This document shows positions 24,377 to 34,059 of a DNA stretch of 64,000 bases, piece after piece. The notes beneath the pieces were generated by a model. That model did no database searches. It saw nothing but the letters and a program-made list of their open reading frames with translations, and had not been told where the DNA came from. The DNA is from Sordariomycetes sp. S80-01Y (Eukaryota > Ascomycota > Sordariomycetes). Each line of letters begins with the position of its first letter. Position 1 is the first letter of the stretch. A program made the translations under genes and the position numbers. The stretch covers positions 124,001 through 188,000 of the forward strand of contig JAXQJY010000019.1 of assembly GCA_037042185.1 (NCBI GenBank). Reading direction: 5' to 3'.

Positions 24377-25114
24377 GAGCTTTCTGCGGGATAGTGAAGC
24401 GAAGCCTGTTTTTAATATCCTGGACAGAAAGCGGAGGCGCGATTCTGGGGAGAGGAGAAATGGAGAACCTGTGTATAGACCAGAGGAAACGCGTCGCGGT
24501 AGTTGGCCGTTTGGGAGGTTTCTGCTGAAAGGCTCCATCAAGTCTCATTACTGTGGGCTTTGTACTAAGAAATCAACAAAACTCCCTCTTGTAGCCGTCA
24601 ATTGAGTGGGAGCCATCTCCTTTGTAACTTAACCGTGTTCTCAAGATTTTCCGTATGCCTTGTCTCGTACACATGTGATGAACGCCCAAGCTCCAATGCC
24701 ATCAATTCAAGCTCCCTGCACCCATCTTCCTGTTTTGGCTTGTAGAGCCCGGCGACGCACTCGTTACCTGTTCTCGGTTTGCGTCTACGAATCCCGCGAG
24801 TTACCGAGGTGTTGCACAGGAGATGGGAAGGGAGCCGTAGTGATGCCGGATCATCGGTTACGATACGACTATCTAAAAGACGTACTATCTCATATACGCG
24901 GTACTATCTCAGCTTCACGACAGGATAACATCGTCGAGCACATGGAGTGATCCTAAGGAAATGCAACATCCCGATCCTGGTATAACTTGCCCTTGAGCAC
25001 CGCGCCGTTCCGTACCAAGCAAAATCCCGGTGAAATGTCCGGTCTCGCTCAAACAAACATGTCGTAGAAAAGATCGTTGTCACGTAGATAAACCCCCGCC
25101 CAGGGACCATCGCT
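24377..25114. other. Intergenic: convergent 3' flanks of atp2 and the Zn2Cys6 gene
   Basis: 738 bp between convergent stops. Likely 3' UTRs on both sides. No gene, repeat or RNA gene was recognised. Confidence 0.5.
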
Positions 25115-26650
25115 TCACAGTGTCCACACGGGCTCCTCGCCAGGGAACGTCTGCTTCTTTAGCTTAGTTCCTGTGGGTGTAGGGATGCACGGTTGCCCTG
25201 TGTTGTCCACCCAGCTCAGCTCACTAATGGCAGCATTCAGCGTCTCATCCTCCGGCGCAGGCCACGCAGGACTCAACCACTCCGGATCTTCAAGCACCAA
25301 CTTGCCTAGATCACATGGCTCGTCAATATTGATCGCCAACATTGGGACCCTGAGTGCGTGACTCCACTCTGGGCCGAGATGACGACAGATATCCTTGAGA
25401 GTCCGGTGGCCAATCCCCTTGATCCACCAGATGCGGTTAGCCATCTTGAGGAAGACGGCGTAGTAAGCCAGGATCACGAGGGCGCGATCTCTCTTTTGGC
25501 GACCCAGCTCTACGAAGCCCCTTGGTATGAAAGTGAGCCAGGTGATGATGCGGAGGTTCATGATGGGGTTGATGCCGCCCTCGTTGAGATTGTAGTATAG
25601 AGCTCCGATGTACTTGCAAGTGTCGTAGTAAGTTTGGACGTCCTCGTATTCAGGATCATCTTCCGTGATGGACGAGACCATGAAGAGCAACTGGCTAGGG
25701 ATAGCATAGGTTGACCGCTCGAGGTCCAGAGGCGGACGGTAGAAGAGCGTGTGCAGACCAGTGGACAAGAGCTTGTCGCTACCCATGTAATTCATCATGA
25801 GCCCGATCCCGCGCCAGACTATCATCCAATCGATAATGTAGAGATCCTTGCCATCTGGGTCTCGGAAGGCTTGTGATGACAAGGCAGTGAGGAGAAGGGA
25901 ATTGGCGATGAGAGCTGGAAAGGTCTCGGGGTTGCCTTCCTCGACAGCTTTTCGATAGCCCTCAAAAGACGTTGCTCGATAGGCTAACGCCCTGTTGGGA
26001 TCGATGGTCTGGTCGAGATTCTGGAGATGGAGCGCGGACAAGGCGAATAGAGACTGCATGAGGAAGGGAGTTTGAAATGCGTGTTGTACAAGGCGGGTGC
26101 GCATGACGGTCTCCACAGGTCGATGATATCCGCACTCCACGCTGAAGGAAGAGCATGTAGCTGTCGTATAGAACCACAACAGGCGCATGTCGAGCTGATC
26201 GGTTGCTGCGGCGGGCATGTACTGAGGTTCCTTCACAACGGACACGGCCATGTCTTGTGCTTCTTTGGGGTCAAAGTCGTAGCCTTCGTTGCTGTTGCCG
26301 TATCCATTGCGATAGATCCCATTGCCATCGCTTGAAAAGTCATTCGAAGATGAAGACGACGACCGATTCCAGTCGGGAGACGCAGAGTTGGATGCATTCG
26401 ATACGGTCGAGCTCTTCGTCGTAGCCGCAGGAACCGAAGCGCTGGGCGCTGGATAAAGGCACTCGGTCTTCCTCAGCCTGCATGATCGACATGTCGGTCT
26501 CGCTTCGTCGCATTTGACCTTGCGGGCCTTGCAGTTCTTGCATCCGGCGCGGGACTTTTTATGTGGGCGTTTGGAGTGGTAGGGCTTGTCGTCGAGAGTG
26601 CTCTCTTGCTGGACTTCGGGGGATGCGGAGTCGGACAGCGACTCTGACAT
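25115..26650 (-). CDS. Zn2Cys6 transcription factor, Upc2-like
   Basis: Intron-free frame of 511 residues. The binuclear zinc cluster uses C37, C40, C47, C54, C57 and C64 in the form C-x2-C-x6-C-x6-C-x2-C-x6-C, preceded by a basic patch (KRPHKKSR). A serine/asparagine-rich linker follows (residues 70-125). The rest, from about residue 145, is the hydrophobic regulatory domain seen in sterol uptake control (Upc2-like) factors, including LVILAYYAVFLKMANRIWW and GPEWSHALRVPM. Such factors bind CGG-containing sites in the nucleus; Upc2 itself senses ergosterol. Assignment to the Upc2-like group rests on the C-terminal pattern and is less certain than the zinc cluster. It is divergent from the AAA gene, and its targets cannot be read here. 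Confidence 0.88.
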   Translation of the reverse strand: MSESLSDSASPEVQQESTLDDKPYHSKRPHKKSRAGCKNCKARKVKCDEARPTCRSCRLRKTECLYPAPSASVPAATTKSSTVSNASNSASPDWNRSSSSSSNDFSSDGNGIYRNGYGNSNEGYDFDPKEAQDMAVSVVKEPQYMPAAATDQLDMRLLWFYTTATCSSFSVECGYHRPVETVMRTRLVQHAFQTPFLMQSLFALSALHLQNLDQTIDPNRALAYRATSFEGYRKAVEEGNPETFPALIANSLLLTALSSQAFRDPDGKDLYIIDWMIVWRGIGLMMNYMGSDKLLSTGLHTLFYRPPLDLERSTYAIPSQLLFMVSSITEDDPEYEDVQTYYDTCKYIGALYYNLNEGGINPIMNLRIITWLTFIPRGFVELGRQKRDRALVILAYYAVFLKMANRIWWIKGIGHRTLKDICRHLGPEWSHALRVPMLAINIDEPCDLGKLVLEDPEWLSPAWPAPEDETLNAAISELSWVDNTGQPCIPTPTGTKLKKQTFPGEEPVWTL

Positions 26651-27580
26651 TGTTGCGGTGGGGGATGGTTGATGCTAGATGCGGGTCGATGATGATTTCA
26701 TGACTTTTGAGGTGGGATTGAGGGTGACGGTGGTCGGAGGCGCAGCAGCCTTCACAGCGTTCGCGCCGACAGAGGTGTATCGATGCTATGGCTGTGGCCT
26801 ACCAGAAGCCAATCGCTGTTGTCTGCTTCACGACTAGATTGAAGAAGAGACGGTGAGGTGGCTCAAGGAGTCAAGATGGAAACGCGAGACGAGACCGAAG
26901 GATGATGACTGAAGGACCTGCGGCGCTCGGGTCCGGCAGGGAAAGCCGCATCTCAGGCATTAGCAGGCAGCCAGCGGGAAAGGAAAGTGGGATGCGACTG
27001 CCAAAGGTACTCCGTAGGTCCTCGTGGCAGCTGTCTTTGGCCAATGACGATGGCGCTAGACGCGTGGATTGAGTCTCTTTTGAGCTAGGCCACGCAGTTG
27101 ATAGACGTCGCACCACCAGCCGCCCTGCCGCCCTGCCGCCCTGCCACTCCTACAACGGCTGACAGCTTGAAGCGACCCTGAGAACAGGCTAGTTTTCGTA
27201 GGGCCGGCATCTTTAAATAACTATCGCGTGGATTCATACCACAACAACTTCTTGAACCCGCGCAGCGTTGCGTCGAATTGTTTTGTTGAGTTCGAGAGAG
27301 CTCCAAGGCTCCCCATCCGACCAATGCATGTAAGCAGTAATAGCACGCTAGCTCCCATATAGGCGTCTTGTGACGCTAGTCCCACTGTGGAATAGCATCA
27401 TCGGTAGCGACGCCCGGCGTCCTAACTTATGTAAGCAAAGACCCTTCAATCCCGTTCCATCATCAAAATGATCTAGAGGACGACGGAGTAGCAACGGCGA
27501 CATTGTCAAGCTTCCACCGCCAAATCCTTCCATTCCCGACCCACATCGCCGAGTCGTAGACTCGTGCGTCTCTTGCCCGT
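26651..27580. other. Divergent promoter between the Zn2Cys6 and AAA genes
   Basis: 930 bp with no supportable coding frame. Holds a three-copy 8-bp repeat at 27120-27143. Confidence 0.5.
27120..27145. repeat. Three-copy 8-bp tandem repeat (CCGCCCTG)
   Basis: Three exact head-to-tail copies of CCGCCCTG followed by CC, in the shared promoter of the Zn2Cys6 and AAA genes. Confidence 0.85.
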
Positions 27581-30500
27581 ATGCATGCGCCGACATTCTC
27601 GGGCCTCAACTCGGTAGCCCTCGCCGCCAGGGTCTCACGATCGGGCGTCAAGTGTCTCTCAGCAGGGTCCTTCAACCGGCCCTGTACTGACCAGAAACGA
27701 TGTCGTCGCTTCCACGCATCCCCCAAACGATACGAAGCGACGCCGCCGAACCCCCCGAGACCGACAAATGACTCCATCTTTGAAGATGACCAGCCAGGCG
27801 CATCGCAAAGTGGCCCCGAGTCCATGGGCTGGCGGGCGCGAAACGGAGCTTCGGGCGGGCGCAAGAGGGTGACAGCAAAGCGACGGGCCGCGTCCGACCT
27901 TCCCCCCTTCGATATACCTGACTCGTTTTATCAGGACAATGTTCACTTGTACAATGTCCATGAACGACCAAGGTTACCGCGTCCGCTCGAAACGGACCAG
28001 GCATTCCCAAAGGTGTCGGACCTTCACTCCTTGAGCAGCTCGCAGGACCGTCAAAGGCTTGAAGCATATTTCAGCGAAGCTCTAGCTTTACTGGATATCG
28101 CCCCTGCTATGGACCAGCCCTCAACCGAGAATCTGCCAAAAGACAACATACGATGGATTGAACACCACCTCAACAGGATCGGCCATTGGATTGACGGGGC
28201 CTGGCATCTTGCTGATGTCCTATACCCTGCACGCGAAGCAGAGTACACCTACTTGTCGCGACCGTTCTGGTGGTGGAACATTCACAAGGATAGCAGGGCA
28301 GGAGGGGACGTTTATCCCTTCGGCGCGCGTCAGCAGCCGCTACAGGAAGTCATTGAAGCTGTTAGATCTCGGCCCGATTTCAATTATGCGCAAGCGCTCC
28401 CTGACCTACCTGTGAAGATGTGCGAGGGCCTTTCCCAGATGGTCAGTCGCGACTTGAAATCGTCCGCACCAGACACGTTTGATCCTAAGACCGGGAAACG
28501 GCCGATAAACATCTTCTCCATACAAGGCCATGGGGGCAAATCTATTGCCGAATCATTCGGAAGGTTTGTCGGGTGGAATTCGGGCGCCAATGTAATCCAC
28601 ATTGACGCTTTCGACATTTCGTGGCTAATCGGGAGGTACATCGGTCAGGACTGGCTGTACGCGAGGGGGCCTGTGTCGACACTGGGTTTCCGGGCAGCCG
28701 AACTGTCCGGGAGACTTGGCAAGTTCATGGTGACGGAGCGCAGGAGAGACGATGGCGATGACGACGGCGACCAGGTCTTCCACGTTAGGAACGCCGCAGA
28801 TCTGCGCAGACTCCGAAACGAAATCGAGGATGATGTCTCTGACACCGTCTCGAGCGTGCGACACCACGGGAACGGCGTCTTCAGCGACTGGGAGAACCTC
28901 AAGATCAACAAGGCCCTGGACGCCCTCATTAGTGAACCTGTTCGAGGGGGAAAAGCGCCGGTTCTGATCCACGTCCACGACTATGTTGAGATGAGCATGA
29001 CCTTGGAGGGCTCGGCAATTCTGGCTAAGCTGCGGAGCCGCATCGACACGGCTTGGGCCAGCGGCAAGCAGATTGCTATGATGGGCACCTCATCCAGCAA
29101 GACGCCTAGCGAAGAGTACCAGAGCATGATTAAGGAGCTTTCAGCTTCAGACATTGTTGCCTCCAGAGTTGTTGATCCTGATTCATTTCCAGAGCCAACG
29201 CATCCTGGCCAACGGAATCGCTTCAGCCTGGAGCTAATGGATCAGCTGGCCGAAAACGCACGTAACATCAACCGCATGTTGCAAGTCATCGATCCATCGA
29301 TGGAAGACTCGCCAGAAAACCTGTGGGATCCATACGATACCCGGACAGACTATTGGCGCCACCCCGAGTGCTACCAGCCAACACCGTGGAACAGCCCGCC
29401 GAGTCTTCAAAAAAACTTCTACACTTCAGCGACCCTTCCGTGGGTGGAGTGCTACAGTGTTGCGAAAGCTTGGCTGGCTGAGGGGGGCTTTATGCGGGAA
29501 GGAGAGGGCTTGCGTGAACGTGCTCAGATGGGCCCCCTTTTGCAAAACATGGGGCAGGGTCAACCGATTGTGATCAACATGGGATCCATGGGGCCCGTGG
29601 GCTCAGGAGCGCCCGGTGATAAGACTCCGGGCTTTGAAGGCCTTTTTGAACGAATTCGAGGGCAGCATGAGGATGATGGCCAACAGGAGCGCCGTGCCCC
29701 GAATGTTGATCTCAAGAACGCAAATGAGTACGAGAAGCGCATCGCTGGCGGCGTCATCCAGCGTGACTCGCTTCGTGTGACCTTCGCAGATGTCCACGTG
29801 CCGCCTGAGACCAAGAGCTCTTTGAAGCTGCTCACCTCGCTTGCCCTTGTTCGCCCAGATGCCTTCTCGTACGGTATCCTGGCGATGGACAAGATCAACG
29901 GCTGCCTACTGTACGGCCCCCCCGGCACAGGAAAGACGATGCTGGCCAAGGCTGTCGCAAAAGATAGCGGCGCCAATATGCTCGAAGTGAGCGGCGCAAG
30001 CATTCACGACAAATGGGTCGGCGAGTCCGAGAAGCTAATTCGCGCCGTTTTCAGCCTTGCCAAGAAGCTGTCTCCCTGCGTCATCTTCATCGATGAAGGA
30101 GACGCTATTCTCGGCAAGCGGTCAACGGACAGCTCCCGCGGTTCCCACAGGGAAACTCTCAACCAATTCCTTAAAGAATGGGACGGCATGGAGGAGACCA
30201 ACGCTTTCATCATGGTGGCGACCAACCGTCCCTTCGATCTTGATGAAGCTGTGCTGCGCCGTCTACCTCGCAAGCTCCTCGTCGACCTTCCCCTGAAGGA
30301 CGACCGTGCGGCCATCCTCAAACTCCTGCTCAGGGACGAACAAGTAGCCCCCGATGTCGACTTCAACGACTTCGCCAACCGTACTCCGTTCTACTCGGGC
30401 TCCGATCTCAAGAACCTCTGCGTCTCGGCTGCCATGACGGCCGTAGAAGAAGAGAACGCTGCGCAAGCTGCGCACACCGGCTCTGAACCGTATGAGTTCC

Positions 30501-30742
30501 CGGAAAAGCGGACCCTTCAGAAGGCGCACTTCGAGAAGGCACTGAAGCAGATCCCAGCCAGCATCAGTGAAGACATGGACACGTTGAAGATGATCAAGAA
30601 ATTCGATAGCGAATACGGAAAGGGTCGGAAGGGAGGTGCGAAGAAGAGCATGGGGTTCGGTACTGCGAAGCCCAGCAAGGCTGTGGATGTTGATGCTGCG
30701 GCCAGAGTCAGATCCGGCGATCAGCCCGAGACTGGGGCTTGA
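27581..30742 (+). CDS. Mitochondrial-type AAA ATPase with a second, degenerate AAA-like module
   Basis: Intron-free frame of 1053 residues. The N terminus has A, R, S and no acidic residue for the first ~35 residues (AARVSRSGVKC), fitting mitochondrial import. The C-terminal third is an active-looking AAA domain of the spastin/Msp1 clade: YGPPGTGKT (Walker A 779-786), pore region IHDKWVGESEKLI, Walker B VIFIDEGDAIL (D838, E839), sensor MVATNRP and the finger region AVLRRLPRKLL. The middle has a pattern suggesting a decayed AAA fold: FSIQGHGGKSIAESFG (about 313-328) in the Walker A place, VLIHVHDYVEM (about 461-471) in the Walker B place, and MMGTSSSK at sensor 1. The family is found in filamentous fungi but I cannot give a named orthologue. 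A role in membrane-protein extraction or disaggregation is a guess from the clade. Confidence 0.85.
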   Translation: MHAPTFSGLNSVALAARVSRSGVKCLSAGSFNRPCTDQKRCRRFHASPKRYEATPPNPPRPTNDSIFEDDQPGASQSGPESMGWRARNGASGGRKRVTAKRRAASDLPPFDIPDSFYQDNVHLYNVHERPRLPRPLETDQAFPKVSDLHSLSSSQDRQRLEAYFSEALALLDIAPAMDQPSTENLPKDNIRWIEHHLNRIGHWIDGAWHLADVLYPAREAEYTYLSRPFWWWNIHKDSRAGGDVYPFGARQQPLQEVIEAVRSRPDFNYAQALPDLPVKMCEGLSQMVSRDLKSSAPDTFDPKTGKRPINIFSIQGHGGKSIAESFGRFVGWNSGANVIHIDAFDISWLIGRYIGQDWLYARGPVSTLGFRAAELSGRLGKFMVTERRRDDGDDDGDQVFHVRNAADLRRLRNEIEDDVSDTVSSVRHHGNGVFSDWENLKINKALDALISEPVRGGKAPVLIHVHDYVEMSMTLEGSAILAKLRSRIDTAWASGKQIAMMGTSSSKTPSEEYQSMIKELSASDIVASRVVDPDSFPEPTHPGQRNRFSLELMDQLAENARNINRMLQVIDPSMEDSPENLWDPYDTRTDYWRHPECYQPTPWNSPPSLQKNFYTSATLPWVECYSVAKAWLAEGGFMREGEGLRERAQMGPLLQNMGQGQPIVINMGSMGPVGSGAPGDKTPGFEGLFERIRGQHEDDGQQERRAPNVDLKNANEYEKRIAGGVIQRDSLRVTFADVHVPPETKSSLKLLTSLALVRPDAFSYGILAMDKINGCLLYGPPGTGKTMLAKAVAKDSGANMLEVSGASIHDKWVGESEKLIRAVFSLAKKLSPCVIFIDEGDAILGKRSTDSSRGSHRETLNQFLKEWDGMEETNAFIMVATNRPFDLDEAVLRRLPRKLLVDLPLKDDRAAILKLLLRDEQVAPDVDFNDFANRTPFYSGSDLKNLCVSAAMTAVEEENAAQAAHTGSEPYEFPEKRTLQKAHFEKALKQIPASISEDMDTLKMIKKFDSEYGKGRKGGAKKSMGFGTAKPSKAVDVDAAARVRSGDQPETGA

Positions 30743-30918
30743 GTTCTCTGGAATGCGTGAATCAAACCTGTAGACGTAGGAGTTGGGTTGCAGTTTCTGG
30801 ATAGATTTCGCGCCTCGGGAACAAGAGGCGTGTTTGTATTCTTTTTGTACTATACAGGAAACGTCAATTGTACGATCCCACCAAACGCCGCCCACTATCG
30901 AAGCATTAAATGCAGCGA

Positions 30919-32902
30919 TCAAGACTCCGTAGACTGCTGTAGCCCCTCGGCCGCCAGGGCCCGAGCATAATGCCTCTTGGCCTTTTCGATAGCCTCTAGA
31001 GTCGGTTTCATTAAGCGGTCCACCGCAGCCTTCCCGCCTCCCACATTCAGCTTCCTCTTCTCTCCCGTCCGCTGAAAGTGGCTTCTGATCTCCTGCTTCT
31101 TCACCTTGACCTCCTCATCGCGTTCCCTCTCCGCGTCCTGTGCTACTTTTTCTACTCGTTCGATGGAGTTGGTGAGCGCCTTTTCGAGGTACTGGATCTC
31201 GCTGGCGCGATCCGGATCGCCGGAGAGGAAGGCGTCCCAGAACTGGTGTAGGAACTCAATGGTTGTGGCGTGGGTGAGGGCGACTTGGTTGGCGGTGGAC
31301 TGGGACAGGCCCATGGGGGCGGAGGAGTCGGAAGGGTGGCCGTATTTCTGGGAGCGTTGCTGCGTAATGCCCTTCATGATCTCCAAGTCTGCCTTTTGGA
31401 GGACAGATCTCGAACCGACGTGTGCCTTCTTTGTGACGTTTTCGTCATCGTCGTCGCTGTCGGAGTCCTCATTGAAGCCGATGCTGGCGTGGAGATCTAT
31501 GCCACCCGCGCCGTCGTCCCTCAACGTGCCCAGGTCGGCATTGATACCCGACAAGACATCCACTGGGTTTTGCTTGGCGAATATCTTCTCGTTGGTGGTC
31601 GGTTCGGCGTCGCCTTTGGAAAAGAACTTGTTCTGCTCCTTAACGTTGAGCATTATCCGATGCTCTTTGGCTGGGCCCTGAAGATCCTTCAGCGCAAGCT
31701 CTCGATTCCATGCTTGAGAGTCGAGATTCATGTCAGACGGAGCAACGTTAGACATGATCTTCTCAGACAAAGAATTGAGGGTCTTGACCACGCCAATGGT
31801 AGGACGAGCGCGCATCTCGATGTCCTTCTTGTTGCCAGACTTGATGCCACCCTGATTCTCCTCGTTTGCTTCCAGATCAATGATACTCGGCACGCTGGCG
31901 GCCATGATCTTACTCTGAATACCTTGCGTGTTCTCGCTAGGGTCAAATTTGTCGAACAAGAGATCAGGGGGGTCATTGTCTGTCACGCGCTCGCCCCTGA
32001 GCTGCTTGCATAAGCGGCTGAGGAAGAAACGACTCCAGAAAAGCCCCTCGCTGAGTTTGGGCACATTTTCGTTGTAGATCCTCTTCACGAGGGGATGCTG
32101 GGCGAATATCATCTGGACTTGCTCGACAGAGATGTTGATCTTGAGAGAGTTGTCTTCGCCCTGCTTTGGCCTGAGGATCGAAAGGACATTGTAAGGACCT
32201 TTCTTCTGGTTCGTCTCGATTGCGTGCGCGCGCAGGAGATTGGTTCGGGTGGACCAGAATTGAGAGTTGAACGCTGAGCTAGATATCGTGCTCGGCTTGT
32301 TTTCCATTGCTGCCACGTACGTCCTGTGAAGGCTGCCATCTTTCTTCATTAGGGACTGTTGTAGCTCAATGTCGTTTTTCAGCTGGTTGTCATCAAACCA
32401 TCGCACCGCCCCGGGATTGGAATTCACCGCACTGGCGAAGGCCATGGACCCAGAAACACTCCCTCCATTACCGGGCCCGTTCGGCGCTGGTGTCCCTCCC
32501 GGCGTGCCTTGGGTTGCCTTTGGGATGCTAGGGTCCTTGTCTTTGAGGTCCTTCATCAATCCTGAGAGAAGGTTCTTGATGGCCGTGGCTTCAGACTTGG
32601 CTTCAGAGGTGTTGAAATGGAAGAGATAAGTTATCGGGTCGCCGCCCTCTGGGTTCTTTTCGAAGATCTTGACCATCGTTTTTGCGGCCGTATCTGGTGT
32701 TTGCTGCAGATCTGCCCCTGGATAAGCTCCTTGTCTTTTATGGGAGGAGGGAATGAAACTCACTTGCTAGATTTGCGACGGCCAGGTTGACGGTGGCTGG
32801 CCCGCCCGAGTTGGGCGTCCATGTCACCGTTTGCAGGTCTGGTGTAATGGTGAGGATTCCATCTTTCTTCTTGTAGGCCGTCCGTCCAACTGGAGTTGCC
32901 AT
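30919..32902 (-). CDS. tfb1: TFIIH core subunit p62/Tfb1
   Basis: Two exons, 32902-32764 and 32711-30919, with a 52-nt phase-1 intron (donor GTGAGT); 643 residues, nearly the same as yeast Tfb1 (642). The N terminus MATPVGRTAYKKKDGILTIT begins the PH-like domain that binds Rad4/XPC and acidic activators (to about residue 100). BSD domains follow, recognised by FWSTRTNLL (about 195) and by the LFWSRFF region (about 270). The C-terminal 150 residues are helical and charged, ending in a basic segment. TFIIH opens promoters for RNA polymerase II and unwinds damaged DNA in nucleotide excision repair. It is convergent with the AAA gene (176 bp between stops). Confidence 0.93.
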
Positions 32903-34059
32903 GATGATCGCCGAGCCTGGAGAGTCTCCTCTTTCGCTTAGCCTACGCCAGCACCGTCATCCCCAAGCATAGGCTCGTGAGCTGGCGCGCAGACGAGCTC
33001 TCAAAGCACCGGTGTCCCAGTATTCCGTAACTTGATGTACTTCTGTTGCTATTGCATTCGGTCGTTGAGGCTTCAAATCAGAGCGTTTGAAGATACGTTC
33101 GAGTGGCGTTATTTGAGAAAGTTTGGGCCGGCTTCGAGCATCGTCATTCACCGTGAAAAGCATCCCGTGAAGTTGAAGGTGAGGCTGAAGCTCTCTGTGG
33201 CGGTGCATCTCGGCGCAGTGTGGCGTCGGCTACTAAGGCCGATGAGTCCGTGCCATTCCGACGCAAAAGCACTGTGACGGGCTCGGACACCGTCCGCTTC
33301 GTTGGAGTCAGCACAGTGTTCGGGAATCTATCACTGTATTTCCTCACTGTGATCCCAAACAGGCGCGCTGTGAGTGGCCGACGGGCCGGGGATGTTGGAG
33401 ATTTACAGGTCAAGCAAGCCTAAAAGGGCGAAGCGGAAGCTCAGGGAGAGGGTGACACAAAAAGGGAAGCTTTCTCAAAGTAATGGTGCGAGCTACATTC
33501 GCTGTCTGAGCACCTTGCACGAGGCTTGGAAAACACTTCGGATCGCAGCAGTCTTCGAGTGTGCCTGGTTAAAGTCTTAGAGACTCGTTACTGTTGTGAA
33601 CACTGGATGTTGCCGCAGCTCTAACTTAAGGCGGATGCGCGTCGACATTGCACGGCCTCACCTATTTTGTCACCAAGGCCAGGCGCTCCCGAATTCCGCC
33701 TATCCAGTCACGGGCGATTCCACCCCTGGCCTCTGGCTGGCCGGCAGGACGCATGGAAGGCCGGGCCTGCCAATGGAATTTTTGGAGGCCGAGCAAATGA
33801 CACAGCTTTGCGTCTCCTTCTTGTCTTGCATCACCATCCACCTCATCCTGACACTCTTCATCTTCCCACTCCTACCATCCTCTCCTCCCTTCGCCTAGAG
33901 CAAGACTTACTCCGCCGCTCTTTTTGGTCTCCGTCCCGCTTTCTTTTGCTTTGAGGGAAGCATCGGCCAGGCGCTGGAGGAATGCGTCTTCTTCACTAGA
34001 TCCGCTCTACTACATCATCCCTAATACACGATCCGTCACCGCGATCGACAACCGCCACA
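32903..34059. other. Divergent promoter between tfb1 and kgd1
   Basis: 1157 bp. The last ~250 bp (33810-34059) are C/T-rich and probably the kgd1 leader. Several short frames are present but none is supported. No CACGTGAC element was found here, unlike cox5 and atp2. Confidence 0.5.
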
